Origin: Anastatus disparis
Taxonomy: Eukaryota > Arthropoda > Insecta > Hymenoptera > Eupelmidae
Length of the DNA: 64,000 nt
NCBI GenBank assembly: GCA_017163975.1
Contig: JAFFSR010000136.1
Location: 7,189,501 to 7,253,500, forward strand
Reading direction: 5' to 3'
Shown: piece by piece, positions 45,408 through 58,804 of the stretch
Layout of the letters: every line of letters begins with the position of its first letter
Position numbering within the stretch: the first letter of the stretch is position 1
The notes under the pieces: model-generated
Seen by the model: the letters and a program-made list of their open reading frames with translations, nothing else
What the model was told of the DNA's origin: nothing
The model's database searches: none
Made by a program: the position numbers and the translations under genes

Positions 45408-46249
45408 AGAAGCGCTAAATACGAATATTGATTATCCTATTACTAACATATTTTATATATTTAATTTTAAAAAAAATAATTTTACGCGAATTCTATGCAT
45501 TAATCATATTTAAATAGTACGCACTCTACAAAATTCACATAAGTTTTGTATACATTTTATGCAATTTGGTTCACTATACGATTATACACATTTTGCAAAT
45601 AAGACAATACATGTTTTAATTACACAGAATTTGCTATTCATTCACACGCAATTTATGTATCCTGTATCAATTTGCACAAAATACACAATTTGAAAAAAAA
45701 AAAAATTTTCGATTTTGTTATTAAAAATATTTTTTATTGTAAACTTTTATTACTTATGTAGAATTGTATTTTCAATAAATCCCTATACAGCCTTTTTTAA
45801 TTTAAGTTTAAAATATAGTCAGATATTTGTGAATGTTACGTAAGTTTGAAGAAGTGTGACTGTTAAGGAATATTTCAATGAATGAATTTCAATTACAAAC
45901 ATGAATTGAAAAGGGAAATTTTGATAAACTAAATATGAATAAATATTATAAAAAGTGCCATTTGAAAATTTAAAATTCTATGTTGAACTTAGAATAAAAA
46001 ACTTAAGAAAGATCAAGCTTATTTAAAATTAAATCTCATGTTAATCATTTATGATCGTTATTTAAATGTGAATCGTATCCAGTGATTGATGAAATTATTG
46101 GTCAATAAAACGTTTTCAATGCACCTTGTATTTATATATTACAGATGTACTATTCAACAAATTTTCAAAACATCAAATATTATTGAATATACTTACTTAA
46201 TCGTTGCATTTAAATGGTATAATAATATCGATTTGCAACTCTTATATGC

Positions 46250-46690
46250 AATATAATATTATATCTCGCTCTTTCTCCTTTTTCGCCCACGCTACAGTGT
46301 CAGAACCTAAGGTCCAAGCTCGATTTCTTACATTAATTACATCACATTTACCCTATTCGGTCGTTCCCTTATGAAAACTCATAAGTACATAGTTACTCAT
46401 ATATGTTAGAAAACAAGAAAAAGAAAAGGAATAAAAAGGAAGTTGCTTAAGGAAAATCAAATACATGTGTGTGTATATATATGTACGTATGTGTGTAATA
46501 TAAACGCAAGATGCTATGAAGAAAGTTTTCGTCCCACGTTATTTATTATACGTCTGCGGAAAAACTACCTTTTGCCTGTCAGTAAATTCTTTGATTAATG
46601 AAACTCTTGCCATACGGACACGCTTGTGTACCGAGTAACGCGCCCGCGCTTCCTCTTGGCGCTCTTTATTTTCTTGTTTGTATCTAAATA
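46250..46690. other. Island with TG/TATA run
   Basis: TGTGTGTATATATATGTACG near 46467-46486, CT-rich and CG-containing flanks. No exon supported. Confidence 0.3.
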
Positions 46691-47974
46691 ATAATGAAAG
46701 TCTAGAAAAGTTGATTTAGTATTTTTTCCTTTTTTTAAAGCTTTTCAGGCATCTTTTGAGTGCGCTCGAATAATAAACTTAAAGATATTAAAATTTTTTT
46801 AAATGTAATATTACAAACATTTTTGAAAAGTATAATTTTTAAAAATTACCATTATATGTATTGTACTTTATTACATAAAATTCATTTATTTATTGGCTAG
46901 CTTTAGTTAATTATGAAAATTAATTTTTTGATTACCTATTGACTATATTTTATGATATGTAGTGAAACCGAATCACCAATAATTGCAATTAGATTCTTTT
47001 CAATTCTAAATAAATTCAAATTTTGAAAGATTTTATTCACGAAAGAAGTTATTAAATATGATTAATAAATAATATTATAAATTGATAGATTTAAAGCAAA
47101 AAAAAAAAAAATTTCGACAAAATATTTAAATTTTTTTGACAAACATCAGACTAAATTTTTGGCATACGTGTTGAAAATAATTATGATTCTTTTAGGTAAC
47201 TTTTTTTACATACCGAAATTATGTAACAAAAATATCTAATTTCTTACATAACAAATAGTTTGAATTTTGCAAGAAAATTTGCAACTCTTTTGTTTTTTAA
47301 TACAATTCGAAAACAAAGAAAAATTTTGAAGTCATTATTCCTCACGAAAGTTAAAAAATATGAGTTAATTTTTCAAACGGGATCAACACATGTTTACGTA
47401 CACTTCAATCCCTCTTTTTTCCCAAGCTGTTCTTAATTATACTTTATAAACTATTTCACAATTAAATGTTATAATTTCGATCCTCATAGGTAAAATAATT
47501 ATGGGATCAAAGATACTATCTATGTGTTTACAAATGAATGATTTTACAGATATTTAAAAATTTTAACATCTGATACATTTTAGTTTCTTACTTTATTTAA
47601 ACCTTTTTCATTGATTTTTTGTAAAAATTATTAAATGATCTAATAAATATATTGGTGTCATGTAGGATTAATTTACAAATTCATCTGCAAAAAATTTTTT
47701 AACATTATTTTGTCTCAGAATCACCCTTATTTTAATTATAATTATTACAGAAATATTTTTTCTATATAGTTTTCTTTCCGACTTTTTATAAACCTAAGTT
47801 TCTCAAAAAAAAAAAATATATAACATTTTTATTTTTGCTAAACAATACAATAATTTCATTATATAATTTAAATGGGTGATAATTCATGTTAAATAAACTT
47901 TTTATATTATTATAAAAGTAAAAAACATAAATAAATAAACTTGTATTTTAAAAAAAATGTTGAAATCTCTTGGG

Positions 47975-48660
47975 ACATAGTCATATTTCTTTTCTATATT
48001 TTCCTCTTTCGAACCTAAGACTATCGTTATCCTGTGTATAGATATACGCATACATGTATACAGTTTCGAATTGGAAGAATGTGTTTTTCCGCGCCCTCAA
48101 ACACGTCACATGAATAAAAAATATCCTTCAAACTCTCGACTTACTCTTTTTTCCCCTTATATGTATATACATATGTGTATGTATATATATATTTCCAATA
48201 TATACGATTGTAGTACTTCAAGTTCCTTCGATTCTAGTTCGCCGTCTTTTCCATTTCGGAATATTCCGAACCCCCCAGTGGAGAGCAAAAAAAAGGAAGA
48301 AAAAAAAAAGAAAGAGTCTGTGCATAACAGAAAAATCGCCAATGAAAGAAGATTGACATATACACGTTTTGGTATGTGTAGGAATATCTAAAAAGAAATC
48401 TTCTTTTATTATTCAGACTATATTCGAGCGAAGAGAGAAGAGAGGAAACCTTTACCTTCGTCTCTTTATATTTCGAAGAATTTCCCTCTTGAGAAATATT
48501 GGCTCTTATATACGCGAGCGTAAAGCTATATCCAATAATCGTATGTTTGAATCCTTGATACCTAGCAGTGCTGGCAAATGCTTATTTATTTCTTTTTTTA
48601 ATAGAAAATCGTAAAGCCGATATGTGGATCGTAAGAGATATATTTTTATTTCACTGACGC
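47975..48660. other. Island with TATA run and purine tract
   Basis: ATGTATATATATATTT-type run near 48178-48193, purine tract 48288-48312, CG words near 48240 and 48510-48520. The overlapping frames on both strands are compositional. Confidence 0.3.
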
Positions 48661-49149
48661 ATTAAAAGATATGAACGACATAAGATTAAGAGATTGTTAA
48701 CAAATTTTATTGATTATTTAGAACTCTAATTTTTTCATACTAAATTATACGTATTCATTTATATTTACATTTTTTATTTTTTAATTACAACAAAATAGCA
48801 TCTCCTTTTATTATGATTGACGTATAATGGAGCTCTTCCTCCCTTATAAAATAGATCAGTAATATTCTCATTCAAAGTTAATTAGTAAACAAAAGATATT
48901 TTAAATTAAGTCTTTTCGCTATGGTAAGAAAATGTTAAACTATACTTTTTCATTTTTAATTTGATTTCGGTGTATTTGATATTCTTGACCATTTTAACTG
49001 CATTTAAATAAAAAAGAAAAATTTTAATCATACGACAAAGAATAAATAACAGAACTTTAGGCTTTTAACAAAAATATATTTCTTCAAATTTTAATATACA
49101 AACAAATAAAAAAAATGCTTATCAATACATAAAAGACATTTATTCGTAT

Positions 49150-49770
49150 TAAAATCCGCATGAATCAATCCTCTTTTCTTCGATTATCCCATATTTCCAC
49201 CCGCTGTGCTATCGCCCTAAATCCCAATTCAGCTATCATCCATGGATATACTCTATAAAAAGAGAGAAAAAAAAATCATGTCAAAAAGTCGAAATTTTAT
49301 AATTTACTATTTTATGCTTGGACCCTTCAGAGAGAAAAGCCGGACATTCGGCTTTATAAATCGACTATATATTTTTTTCCTCCCTTGATGATTTACACAT
49401 TTATCTGTCGTACACTAGCCCAAGATCAACGCACTATAGACACTTTTCTACAGTTTCTAACAGCTAAACCCTAATATATTGGACTAACGTCAAAAGGAAA
49501 AATTTTCTTCTTGCCCATGCGGGGGTGGTTGCATAGTATTAGTTATAACACATATATACCATACATGTAAGGGGGTGAAAATGTTACGGACCATAAACCA
49601 TTTATAGTGCCTTTCCTTTTACGCATACATATGCGTGCGTATACGTGTGCGCGAGTATGGGTAAAAAGAAAAATGCGTGAGTTCTTGTGCATGTGTGAAT
49701 TTTCTCGCGTAATACTTACATACTTTGTCATTCTTTTTGTACAAATAACTGACTAGTGCGTTACTTGACA
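49150..49770. other. CG-containing island
   Basis: Contains CGCATACATATGCGTGCG (49622-49639), a near-palindrome, and TACGTGTGCGCGAG next to it. Less AT-rich than flanks. No gene supported. Confidence 0.3.
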
Positions 49771-50399
49771 AGCGCATCTTTTTGTTGTTAGGTTGTGTTA
49801 CTATACGTGAATACATTACGTTAGTTTTTAAAGTATTTATAATATATTTTTGGTGTAAATATTTAATAAATTTTCTAAATTCTTGTGTCTGGATTAAAAT
49901 TATAAAAAATTTAGTTTTTTCGGAGTACGGAAAAAAGTATACGCGTGCCTTTCTTAATGGCGTATCAGTTTATTGAATTCTGAATTACAGTTATGAGTAT
50001 TTTTAGTAGGCATTATGTTTATGTTTCCAAAAACTGCGTATAGCCATTGTGAATTGTGAATAATTTTTCATTAGCTAATATCATATACTATACTTTTTGT
50101 TTTATTCATTGTATTTGATTTATATATTCATTTGATTTATTCAAATTCGAATATTATACCTTTATATTTACTAATCTTTGTAATTTTATAAACATGAATT
50201 TAAAAGTAGACGTAAATAATTTGTTTGATTTGTTAATAGTTTGCTATTTTTTATTAAACAAGTATTCAAAAATTTCAGTAGAAATAATTAAGAATATTAA
50301 AAAAAATTTTACGATTTGTGAATTTTTTAAATATTTTAAGAATATTAGTATGAAATATTAAATTACCTTTTATTAAATAAATAAATTGTTTCAACAAAG

Positions 50400-50870
50400 C
50401 TATTTATTTAAAATAAAAACCTACATCAACACTACTTATTTGTCTTCATCCCTGATAGTTTCAGACTATAAAATGCTTCGCATGAAAATCGATACTCTCT
50501 ATATATACGCAAAGCTCCTACCTTCAAAAGAAACTTTACCGCATATCATCGAAATAGATGCTTTTTCTCTCTTTTTCTTCCTTTTTCGAGAGCATGTGTA
50601 ATGCGAAGATAAGATGTCCCCTGTGTCCCTGTGCACCACATGGCGCGCCCTTACAAAAATCGCGGAGATTACTATATTGCAATCTATCTAAACACACTAA
50701 AATCGCAACCGCTTTCCCTCCTATTACTACCATCGATTATGTATAGCTTCAAGCGATTTCTTTCTTTTTCTCTTTTATTGTTTCCCTTAAAATATGCACT
50801 TTCCGAATTTCACGTGAATATAACCCTGTCAGAACTACTTAGCTCGTGGCTTTGATCAAGATGAAACTTT
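50400..50870. other. CG-containing island
   Basis: A locally G+C-rich core at 50600-50665 (GTGCACCACATGGCGCGCCC) flanked by CT tracts. Frames are short and unrecognised. Confidence 0.3.
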
Positions 50871-52559
50871 TGCTCATTATAATAAAATTATAATGAGATA
50901 TTATGATTTTATGTTGATACGATGCGACGCTTTTCTTATTTTTACTTCGTTCAATAGCAATATTTATTTATAGACTTTTTGGAAAATCTCTATTGCAACT
51001 TCGATGAAAATTTATTTAGTCATCTTTCAGATTTTGGTAAGATTCAGTTTTATACATAAAAATTACTACATAAACACGTGTGATAATAATAATTTATATT
51101 ATTATTGTATTTTAAAGAGACTTCATGATAAATCAATGAAATCTGAATATTTTTGTGTGTTTGGTAGAACTTAATAAAATAATCAGGAAAACTATATAGA
51201 GTCGTTTTTGATGCGAATTGTTATATTATTGTTATTGAATAAATAAAATAAACGATAAAAACACTGAAGATACGCTTTATTCCATTTCGAAAATATATAG
51301 AAAAAATTACACGAAGAACCCGAAAAATTCTTTAAACATCAATTATGTAGCATCTAACGACTACTCCGGTCGCAATGGTTAGTTTTATTTTAATTTTTGA
51401 AAAACCTTCGTCGACAAGTTTTTAATTTTGAAAGAGATTTGAGAACAGCAAATTTAAAGCTACGCTTGGTTCGTGATTTTATTACTATAATTATTATGAT
51501 TATTCTTTAAACTTTATTGGGATCTGTATGGAAATTCTTTTTTTTTAATTTAATTTTAGATATTAGTTTTTGAAATACATCAGTAAAAAATATTACAAGC
51601 CTACAAACACCTTTTAATTAAGTCTAAATAATCAAAGGAGTTTCTATTAATTTTTTTTCATTTTAAAAACAAACATATGTTATTTATTAGTAAATATTAT
51701 TGAAACAAGTTAGCTTCAACATAAAATCATTTTAATTCATCAAAATTGCTTGGTAATATAAATAAAATCTTACTATATTTTTTAAAATTTTCTGTGATTT
51801 TAATACAGTTTATTGTTCTATTTTATTACTTACCTCGCCAAGTACAATCCTGAGTTGACTGGTTCAAAATACATGCTGGGAAGATTCAATAAATATACAA
51901 GTTTTTCTTTTCATTTATATTACAAGCTCAAAAATAATATCATTTTTACTGTAAAACGTTAAAAGTTTTAGAAGAAATGATTTTTATAAAGATGACACGC
52001 AAAATAATACCCTCATCTTTTTTTTAGAGTCATATAACGCATTTTCGCAACCTTATGGCGTTCGGTACACAGTTGCTGGTACTATATTATTTTTTTTTTA
52101 GGGGCAACTCGAGGACTTTTTTATGTACGATCTCAATACTCATATGCGAATGGCGTATCGCCATTAACGTAAAGTTACATTACCAATATTTTCATTTCAG
52201 AAAGGTTTTTTCAGCAAACATTGTTGGGAGTTTCAGTTTTTTTGTTATCATATTTTGTACTTTTTGTGAAATTTCTAAAATTGAAAAATGGATGATTTGT
52301 GATGCATATAAGTATTCAAATATTCTAAATTTACAAAGAATTATATTGTTGATTTAAAGTATTGGTCAACGAACCTTATTTATTTTTATATTTCTAAATT
52401 TAACCATAATGGGCTTAATAATTATTATATAATAAACATTGAAATAAATATTAATGATGGTAACATCAATAAACTCTAGTGCATAAGTAAATTTTTTATG
52501 TAACCATAATAAATTTCTATGAATAATTTATAAAACTAAAAATTCACGTAAAACTAAAA

Positions 52560-53045
52560 GTGCCTTTTTATGTCTTTCTTCGGATAGGCAATAAATTTTA
52601 ATTCATATCCAAATCGTGCCAAGTGGGGTGAAATCTACTTTTCCAATTTTATTTTTTTTTCCTCTTCTTTTTTTTCACCCTCGCTCTCTTATATGCGTGC
52701 TGCCAGTTCTTCACATATATTTTCTTTCCACGTCGAATCCGTCACGCATCTCATGACCTTTTATATATATACATATATATATACTGCGTATACGAGCCCT
52801 TCTTTCCTCCATTCTCTTTTTTTTACTTAAAATTGTCATGTAAAAGAAATTCAGTCAAGAGACTTTACACGGGCGTCATAAGCCAGTTCACTTAATTTAA
52901 AGATCGAAAGAGAAAATATTTTTTTATAGGGTCCACGATGAACCCCCTTGTAAATAGGTTGTTCGCTCGCTTTTATAATCTAAGCATTCCGCTTTACAGT
53001 TCATTTGCCTTGCGGTTTCCTTGCGAGGTTTATTCGAGATTTTTC
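52560..53045. other. Island with TATATA run
   Basis: T/C tract 52645-52690, TATATATACATATATATATA near 52762-52781, CG-containing sequence to 53030. No exon supported. Confidence 0.3.
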
Positions 53046-53288
53046 CATTTCACTGGAATATAAATTGAAACTAGTAATTTTCATTATATGGAATAAATTT
53101 TATCCACATGAATCGTAAAGCATATTGTATTTGGTTTTTTAAATCAATGATTGTATTATAAAAAATAATGCTTTTTATTTTGTAATTTGAGAATAAATTA
53201 ATTTTTAAACTTTAAATGAAAAAACAAAATAAATAAAATTCACAGTTTTAGATAATTTACAGTAAATATTTCTAGATTTTTGAGGTTG

Positions 53289-53485
53289 TCAGTGGCTCAG
53301 TCGGTAGAGCAATGGATTCATAATCTTGACGATCCGAGTTCGAATCCCGCTCTCGGCGGCCGATTGAAACAAGCACCACTGTATACACGATACATGTACT
53401 TTGTTCACAAACGCATTGAGAAACCTCCGTCGCTGATTATTATCGTAATGATAGCATAAATTCAGCGACGTTAAATATATACAAA
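53289..53485 (+). mobile_element. tRNA-derived SINE, family B
   Basis: Head at about 53289-53362 with box A TGGCTCAGTCGGTAGAGC and box B GAGTTCGAATCCC. The position of the anticodon reads CAT here. The body matches the 39.6 and 57.7 kb copies: ACAAGCACCACTG, ACTTTGTTCACAAACGCA, CCGTCGCTGATTA, CAGCGACGTTAAAT. It is not a functional tRNA gene: the acceptor ends do not pair and the body runs on. Confidence 0.85.
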
Positions 53486-53939
53486 ACTACACAAACTATT
53501 TTTGAGATATGTTTACTATACATTTTGAACTATTTTAGTATTATCGGGAAATAATATAAACAACAAGCTAATCATAAAAATTTATAAGAACCTTGGTAAA
53601 AATTAAAACACTTTGCATTACCATTTTATGACCAGTAGAAATGGAAACGCTTTTTTTAACATTTTATGGCCATTTCTTTGGCATTATTATTACTAATAAT
53701 CTTAAATTTGTATATACACCATTTTTTATAGTCACATTTCTACCAGGAAAGCAAATACTATAATAGAAATGGTAAATATTGCAATATTGATTTTAAAATT
53801 AATGCTGTTAATTGTGAAATTTGGCTTTCTAATAAAATTATAAATTACAATCGATTAAAAATAGACTATTTGAATTATTTTTAGAAAAAAATAAATTTAA
53901 TAAACAAAAATAAACATTTTGTCACGTTACATAATTACC

Positions 53940-54720
53940 TGTATAAATACTTGAAAAAGAAGCAGTTCACTATCATTTATGGAACACTCTAAAATTTCTC
54001 CCACATTTTATATACTCGAAACACACGAAACAATAAAGTTTGCAAATGTTCAAGACAAAAGGCAAATTTTCGTTTGGTATAATCTCTTTCTCTTTTCCAA
54101 TTCTCCAAAGACAAACTTTGAAATCAACGGATAATCTCGCACGCCCTGCAAAACGAAAAACGGGGCATCGAAATATCCTGGCAAATTGTCGATCTTTCTT
54201 GGCAGAAGCTTTTATAAGATTCAAGTATCTTCGACTAACGTATCTATATATGTATATACATACCCAAATGTTTCAGTTTGAGTATAGGATCGAACTGTTT
54301 TCTCCATTAAAAAAAAAAGAGAAAAGAAGAGAAAGAATGAAACGAAATATATAAGGAGGAGAAAGAGAAGCGACGAGGCGGGTAATTTGCGATTCAAAGA
54401 GAACGATCCATCTTGTTGAACTTGCCAGGATTCAATCGTCGGCATTTGTTTGTGAAATCAGTCCCAAAGGACTTGCGCTTTTCGCTTGTTTTGCTTTCTC
54501 TTCTTCTCCTTTTGACTCTTTCTCTCTCTTTATTTTTTTTTCTTCTCTTCACTCCCCTTCCTCATATATTCTTTTCTCTTTCTTTCTATCTTGACTTTTG
54601 AGGCTTATCAGAACTGATGAGTATAAGAGCCAATTTGAAAATCAGATGGGTATCGAGCGATCAATTATGCAGCTACGTCAAGCTCATTTGCACGGCAACG
54701 GCTACCGAAATTAGCTTTTA
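53940..54720. other. Island with CT and purine tracts
   Basis: Unique CG-containing DNA 54115-54250, ACATATA-type run 54243-54262, purine tract 54308-54375, T/C tract 54480-54560. Open frames on both strands overlap and match nothing known. Confidence 0.3.
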
Positions 54721-55229
54721 TTGTGATTCAACTTTGTTTTCTGATTTTGATCTTCTGTTAATTTAGCGATAACATCAAATGATGATAAATAAGGTGATTT
54801 GTAGCAAAGGGACATGTTATTTGCATATGATCATGATTGTAATAAGACTTATGACGATATGCATACATAATTACAATTTTATGTGATAGTTTATGATAGG
54901 TTTAAAATGATAAAATTACCAACTATGAAAAAACTTCATACTAATTTTTCATTCTTGAATGAAGTTAACTCTAAAAAAAATAAATAATTTTAAATTATAA
55001 AAATTATGGCTAATATGTATAATAGTTTATTAAAAAAATATAAAGAGTATTGACAATCCAATATATCAGTATAATTAAACGAATTCCCTGTGAAAAATAA
55101 ATATTCTTCTTTTACGTAGAGCTTGCAAAATACAATCGTATAAAGCTTATATCTTGGAGTTTTATTCATATAAACTGCCTTATTCAGCATAGAATTCACA
55201 TAATACGACTGCTAGAAAAAAAATAAATA

Positions 55230-55555
55230 CGGAATAAGGGGAGGACTAAAAGATCTCGCGTTTGCTTATACAATGACGTCACTTACGCGTATATATACAA
55301 AATAGTCGCGCGAAATCCCTAGGACTCAGCCAAAATGCAAAAGAATTCTCTCTTTCTCTCTCTAGTTGCTTTTTCTCTCTCTTTTTCTGATGCTCTCGTA
55401 TAATGCTTCTTTGGTCCTAATAAGGTCGTTTATATTTATATTCAGTGTCGTAGTCCTTTGGTCTTTTTATACTGTCTACAAGCTAGGGGGTTGCTTTCTC
55501 GGGCTCGATATATTATACTTTATTTTGCCTTTTTTTTCTCAAAGAAATAAATAAA
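55230..55555. other. CG-containing island
   Basis: GACGTCACTTACGCGTATATATAC near 55273-55296 (in parts: a GACGTCA CRE-like word, ACGCGT and TATATATA) and a CT tract 55350-55385. Resembles a promoter but no exon follows that I recognise. Confidence 0.35.
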
Positions 55556-55739
55556 ACTGAATTTATTTGTATAAATTTATAAAAAATATGAAAAATGCAT
55601 CAATATGAGAATGCTTTCTTGAGTATTATGATTAATCAATTAATTAATAGTAATCGAAATGATTATTGCATCTTTTAAAGTATTTAATATTAAATTGCTT
55701 AAATTCTACTTGAGTTTGGTAATAATTAAAAATAGTATT

Positions 55740-56260
55740 TTTTTAGTTAAAATTAATTGAAAAGGTATTCTACTCCAACATATAAAGTAAAATAGTCAAG
55801 GCCATCAACCAGTCGAAGAGAAAAATAAATTTTGGTTAAAAAATTTTTCTCTTTCTCGCGCACATATATATGTAAAAGTCCATCGCTGTTGTATAAGCAT
55901 ACATATAGATTCGTATACGCGTGAGAGAGCCCATAAAGTGACCCCAACGCGCGCCTTCGGCTTTACTTCTCAGCATCCCTTAGTATATACCGAATTCGTT
56001 TTCTTCCCCCTTTTTCAAAGAGAAGAAGAGAGAGAAAAAGAAAAAGTGTAGAAGGTGAGGGTGGAAAATAAGAGAGAGAAAGAGAAGAAACCAAGTAAAG
56101 TCGAATGGGCTAAAGAAAATTATTGCTCTCCTTATACATTCGTCGGATCGTATCGAGTATAAAGGGCCAAGCTATACGACGAATAATTCGATGGCCAGCG
56201 TAACTCGAGCGAAATCGAAAGAGACGCGTGAGGATCTATAAAAGAGGCCTGCTTGCTTCA

Positions 56261-56291
<31 letters not shown>

Positions 56292-56390
56292 ACGCACAGG
56301 GAAAAAGGGAAGAAAAGAGGGAGATTTAGCTTGTGTAAGGAGGAAGAGATGGATGAGTAAAACGCATGGGAAAGTGGCTTTATTATTGTT
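55740..56390. other. CG-containing island with TA repeat
   Basis: Contains a (TA)n run (about 56263-56288), a GA-rich tract (56021-56090), and the CG-rich stretch 55910-55960 (CCAACGCGCGCCTTCG). No exon supported. Confidence 0.35.
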
Positions 56391-57410
56391 GAGAGATGAT
56401 TATTTTAAGTTGAATTTATTGTTTCATGCAAGATTTTTATAAGATTAGGAATCTCCGGTAAAAATTTTAATTTGATTTCAAATTTATGAATTAATAGGTA
56501 ATTTATAACAATTTTTAAAATATTTTTAAAAAATATATAATTATTTTTTAGTTGAAGAATAATTAAAAATAAAAATATCTGAAATTATAAAAAGATTAAA
56601 AAAAATTAAAATTAATCAAATTAAAATCAAACAAATAAAATTAATGCTATATAAAGTTGAGAAACTTACAAATAAAAAATTCAGTTAAATCTATGCCAAA
56701 TTTGATTACTCTTTTTTATTGGCTTTAAAATATTTTTGAGTCTAAATAAATCTAGTATAAATATTAAATTAAATATCAAAAAACTCGATATAAAAAAAAG
56801 AAAAAAAATTATGCAGGATGTAAATTTTACGAATAGCTACCCATTTCAAGACAGTCGAGCAGTCGCCAACCAGTAGAAACATTTTTTGCTTATAGGAGAT
56901 TACAGATTTGCAAATTTTGACATCGCAAAAAATGCATGCTCATAAATCTGTCTTGTTTTTTCTTGGTTTTTATGTTATTTGAGTAAAAAATGAAATGCTT
57001 TTTAAATTTTTCTGGATATGGTATATTAAATCAAAGCTAATATTAATATAAAATTTAATTATTGCTTATGAAAGAATATTTTATCTAAATTTGATTAAAT
57101 AATAAGGTGATATTTATTTATTAAAATGAACGACTATATAAAAATCAATATTTATTTATTATTTCAATTATTGCTGAGAAGAAAAATATAAAAAATCTTT
57201 TTATATCAAAATTATTTATTCGCTATATTAAAAACTTATTTAAGAAGTGATTTTTCAAAGAAATATATTTTGAACATAGCAATAAAAGAAACAAGCTTTT
57301 TAAAAATGCTGCTTTTTCTGTAAACTTAAACAGTTTTCTTATCAAAAACGAATTAATTTAGTGAATAGTTTTTTTAAATTTTTTATTTAAATAATTTTTT
57401 ACAATATACT

Positions 57411-57664
57411 TCATAGTATTACTTCTTATAATAGTAATATACAAAGTTTTGATGTATATTAAATTACTGAAATTGGTTCTATTATTTTAAAAACATACGA
57501 TTATATGATAAAAAAATTTTTCATATACTTATTTTATACTCAGGTATATGAAAAAATTTTTATCATGTAATAGTACGTTTTTAAAATAATAGTACCAATT
57601 TTATTTATTTAATATACATCAAAACTTTGTATATTACTATTATAAGAAGTAAGTGGCACTATGA
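57411..57664. mobile_element. Palindromic MITE directly left of a SINE
   Basis: Arms of about 106 bp (57421-57526 and 57545-57650) are inverted copies around an 18-bp centre, sharing CTTATAATAGTAATATACAA and ATGTATATTAAAT. The match extends outwards to TCATAGT / ACTATGA at 57411-57417 and 57658-57664. The SINE starts within about 5 bp of its right end. Noncoding. Confidence 0.75.
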
Positions 57665-57668
57665 GATC

Positions 57669-57872
57669 ATCAGTGGCTCACTCGGTAGAGCAATGGACTC
57701 GTAATCTCGAGGATCCGAGTTCGAATCTCGCTCTCGACGGCCGATCGATACAAGCACCATCGAACGTTACATGTGCTTTGTTTACAAACACACTGACGAT
57801 CTCCGTCGCTAATTAGAATTGAAATCATAGCATAAAAATACAGCGACGTTAAATAAATTAAAAAAAAAAAAT
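57669..57872 (+). mobile_element. tRNA-derived SINE, family B
   Basis: Head 57669-57742 with box A TGGCTCACTCGGTAGAGC and box B GAGTTCGAATCTC; the anticodon position reads CGT. Body as in the other two copies and an A-rich tail (57852-57872). The body differs from the 53.3 kb copy at scattered sites, so the two are separate insertions and not a segmental duplication. Confidence 0.85.
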
Positions 57873-58093
57873 TAAATTGTTGAAGATTTGATGAATTCTT
57901 TTTTATTAATATTTTTCAGTCATTTTGTATAATAATAAAAACGATTTGTCAAAGTAAATCTTAAAAATATATTTGAAGTATATTTATATGGCGTTTTACA
58001 TGAAATTAAATAATTTAAAAAAAGATCTATATCACAATACTTGCGTAGAGGAAAGGAATTGATTTAAAAAATTTTTTCTAATCGATACTTTTC

Positions 58094-58804
58094 TCAAGTG
58101 GCTTGTTGCGTATCCATATTTTTAATAGAATATTGATATCGAAGAAATCTGAAACCCTGTGTTAGTTGTGCGCCCAAATTGACAGTGTGACAAGCGAACA
58201 GCAACATATTCCTAGGTTTTACCACAACGGAAAATCTCAAGAATACCAAGGAATAGAATGTGAGAGCTGAAATCGAAATGAAAATATAAGTTTTTTCAAT
58301 TTTAATAAATTTTTCAATTAAATTACCTAAGGTCATTTTTCCACTTATAAATTTAGCATCTTTTTGTGTATCTGATATCGCTGCTATTGGAATCATCCAA
58401 TTACAAAATGGTCCCCAGAAATGCGTGCTGTACAAAAATATTTTCATTTTTTACAGTATTCATTATTATTACAAAAATATCTCTTGAAGAAAATTAAAGA
58501 ATTTAGCGCGTTAATTAAATAAAAGCTTTTTTAGTTGATATTGAATTTAAAAATTGATAAAGTTTTATGGGTACAATTTAAAAATGAAAAGAAATATGAG
58601 GCACTTGAAATTAGTTTTTATCAAGTTAGAAGCTGATTTTAATTTCTATGAGAGATTTAATTATTTGAAATTTTAGTAAAATAAATAAATTATTGTAAGT
58701 AATGTAATGGTTCAATTAAATAATAATATAACAAACCTCATAAAATATTCTTTGGTTTCTGGTTTTGCAAGCAGTCGTTTGAATTGTTGAACTCGTGATG
58801 CCAT
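58094..58804 (-). CDS. Mpc1: Mitochondrial pyruvate carrier 1
   Basis: Subunit of the inner-membrane MPC1/MPC2 heterodimer that imports pyruvate into the mitochondrial matrix. Three exons join in frame: 58804-58737, 58427-58327 and 58266-58094 (342 nt, 113 residues plus TGA), all with GT/AG borders. Length matches the family (about 110). After the N-terminal helix (FKRLLAKPETKEYFM) come the signature STHFWGPFCNWMIPIAA at residues 23-39, SGKMTL, the second membrane segment LTFYSLVFLRF, and KPRNMLLFACHTVN with the third membrane segment. The C-terminus is short and polar. No key segment is missing. A splice acceptor at 58830-58829 just upstream of the ATG suggests a 5' UTR intron. There is no partner gene (Mpc2) in the window. 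Confidence 0.96.

Larger units (their letters stand above)
37000..57410. other. Gene desert with islands
   Basis: No convincing exon on either strand across about 20 kb. Long AT-rich spacers (for example 38261-38984, 40581-42419, 43006-43544, 45410-46249, 46691-47974, 48661-49149, 49771-50399, 50871-52559, 54721-55229, 56391-57410) hold nothing I can name. Islands, SINEs and MITEs in it are listed separately. Confidence 0.5.

Noticed and set aside
53289..53362. tRNA gene (also at 57669-57742, 39838-39765 minus and 35180-35252)
   Set aside because: Box A and B are present but the acceptor arms do not pair, the heads continue into shared SINE bodies, and one copy has a target duplication and A tail.
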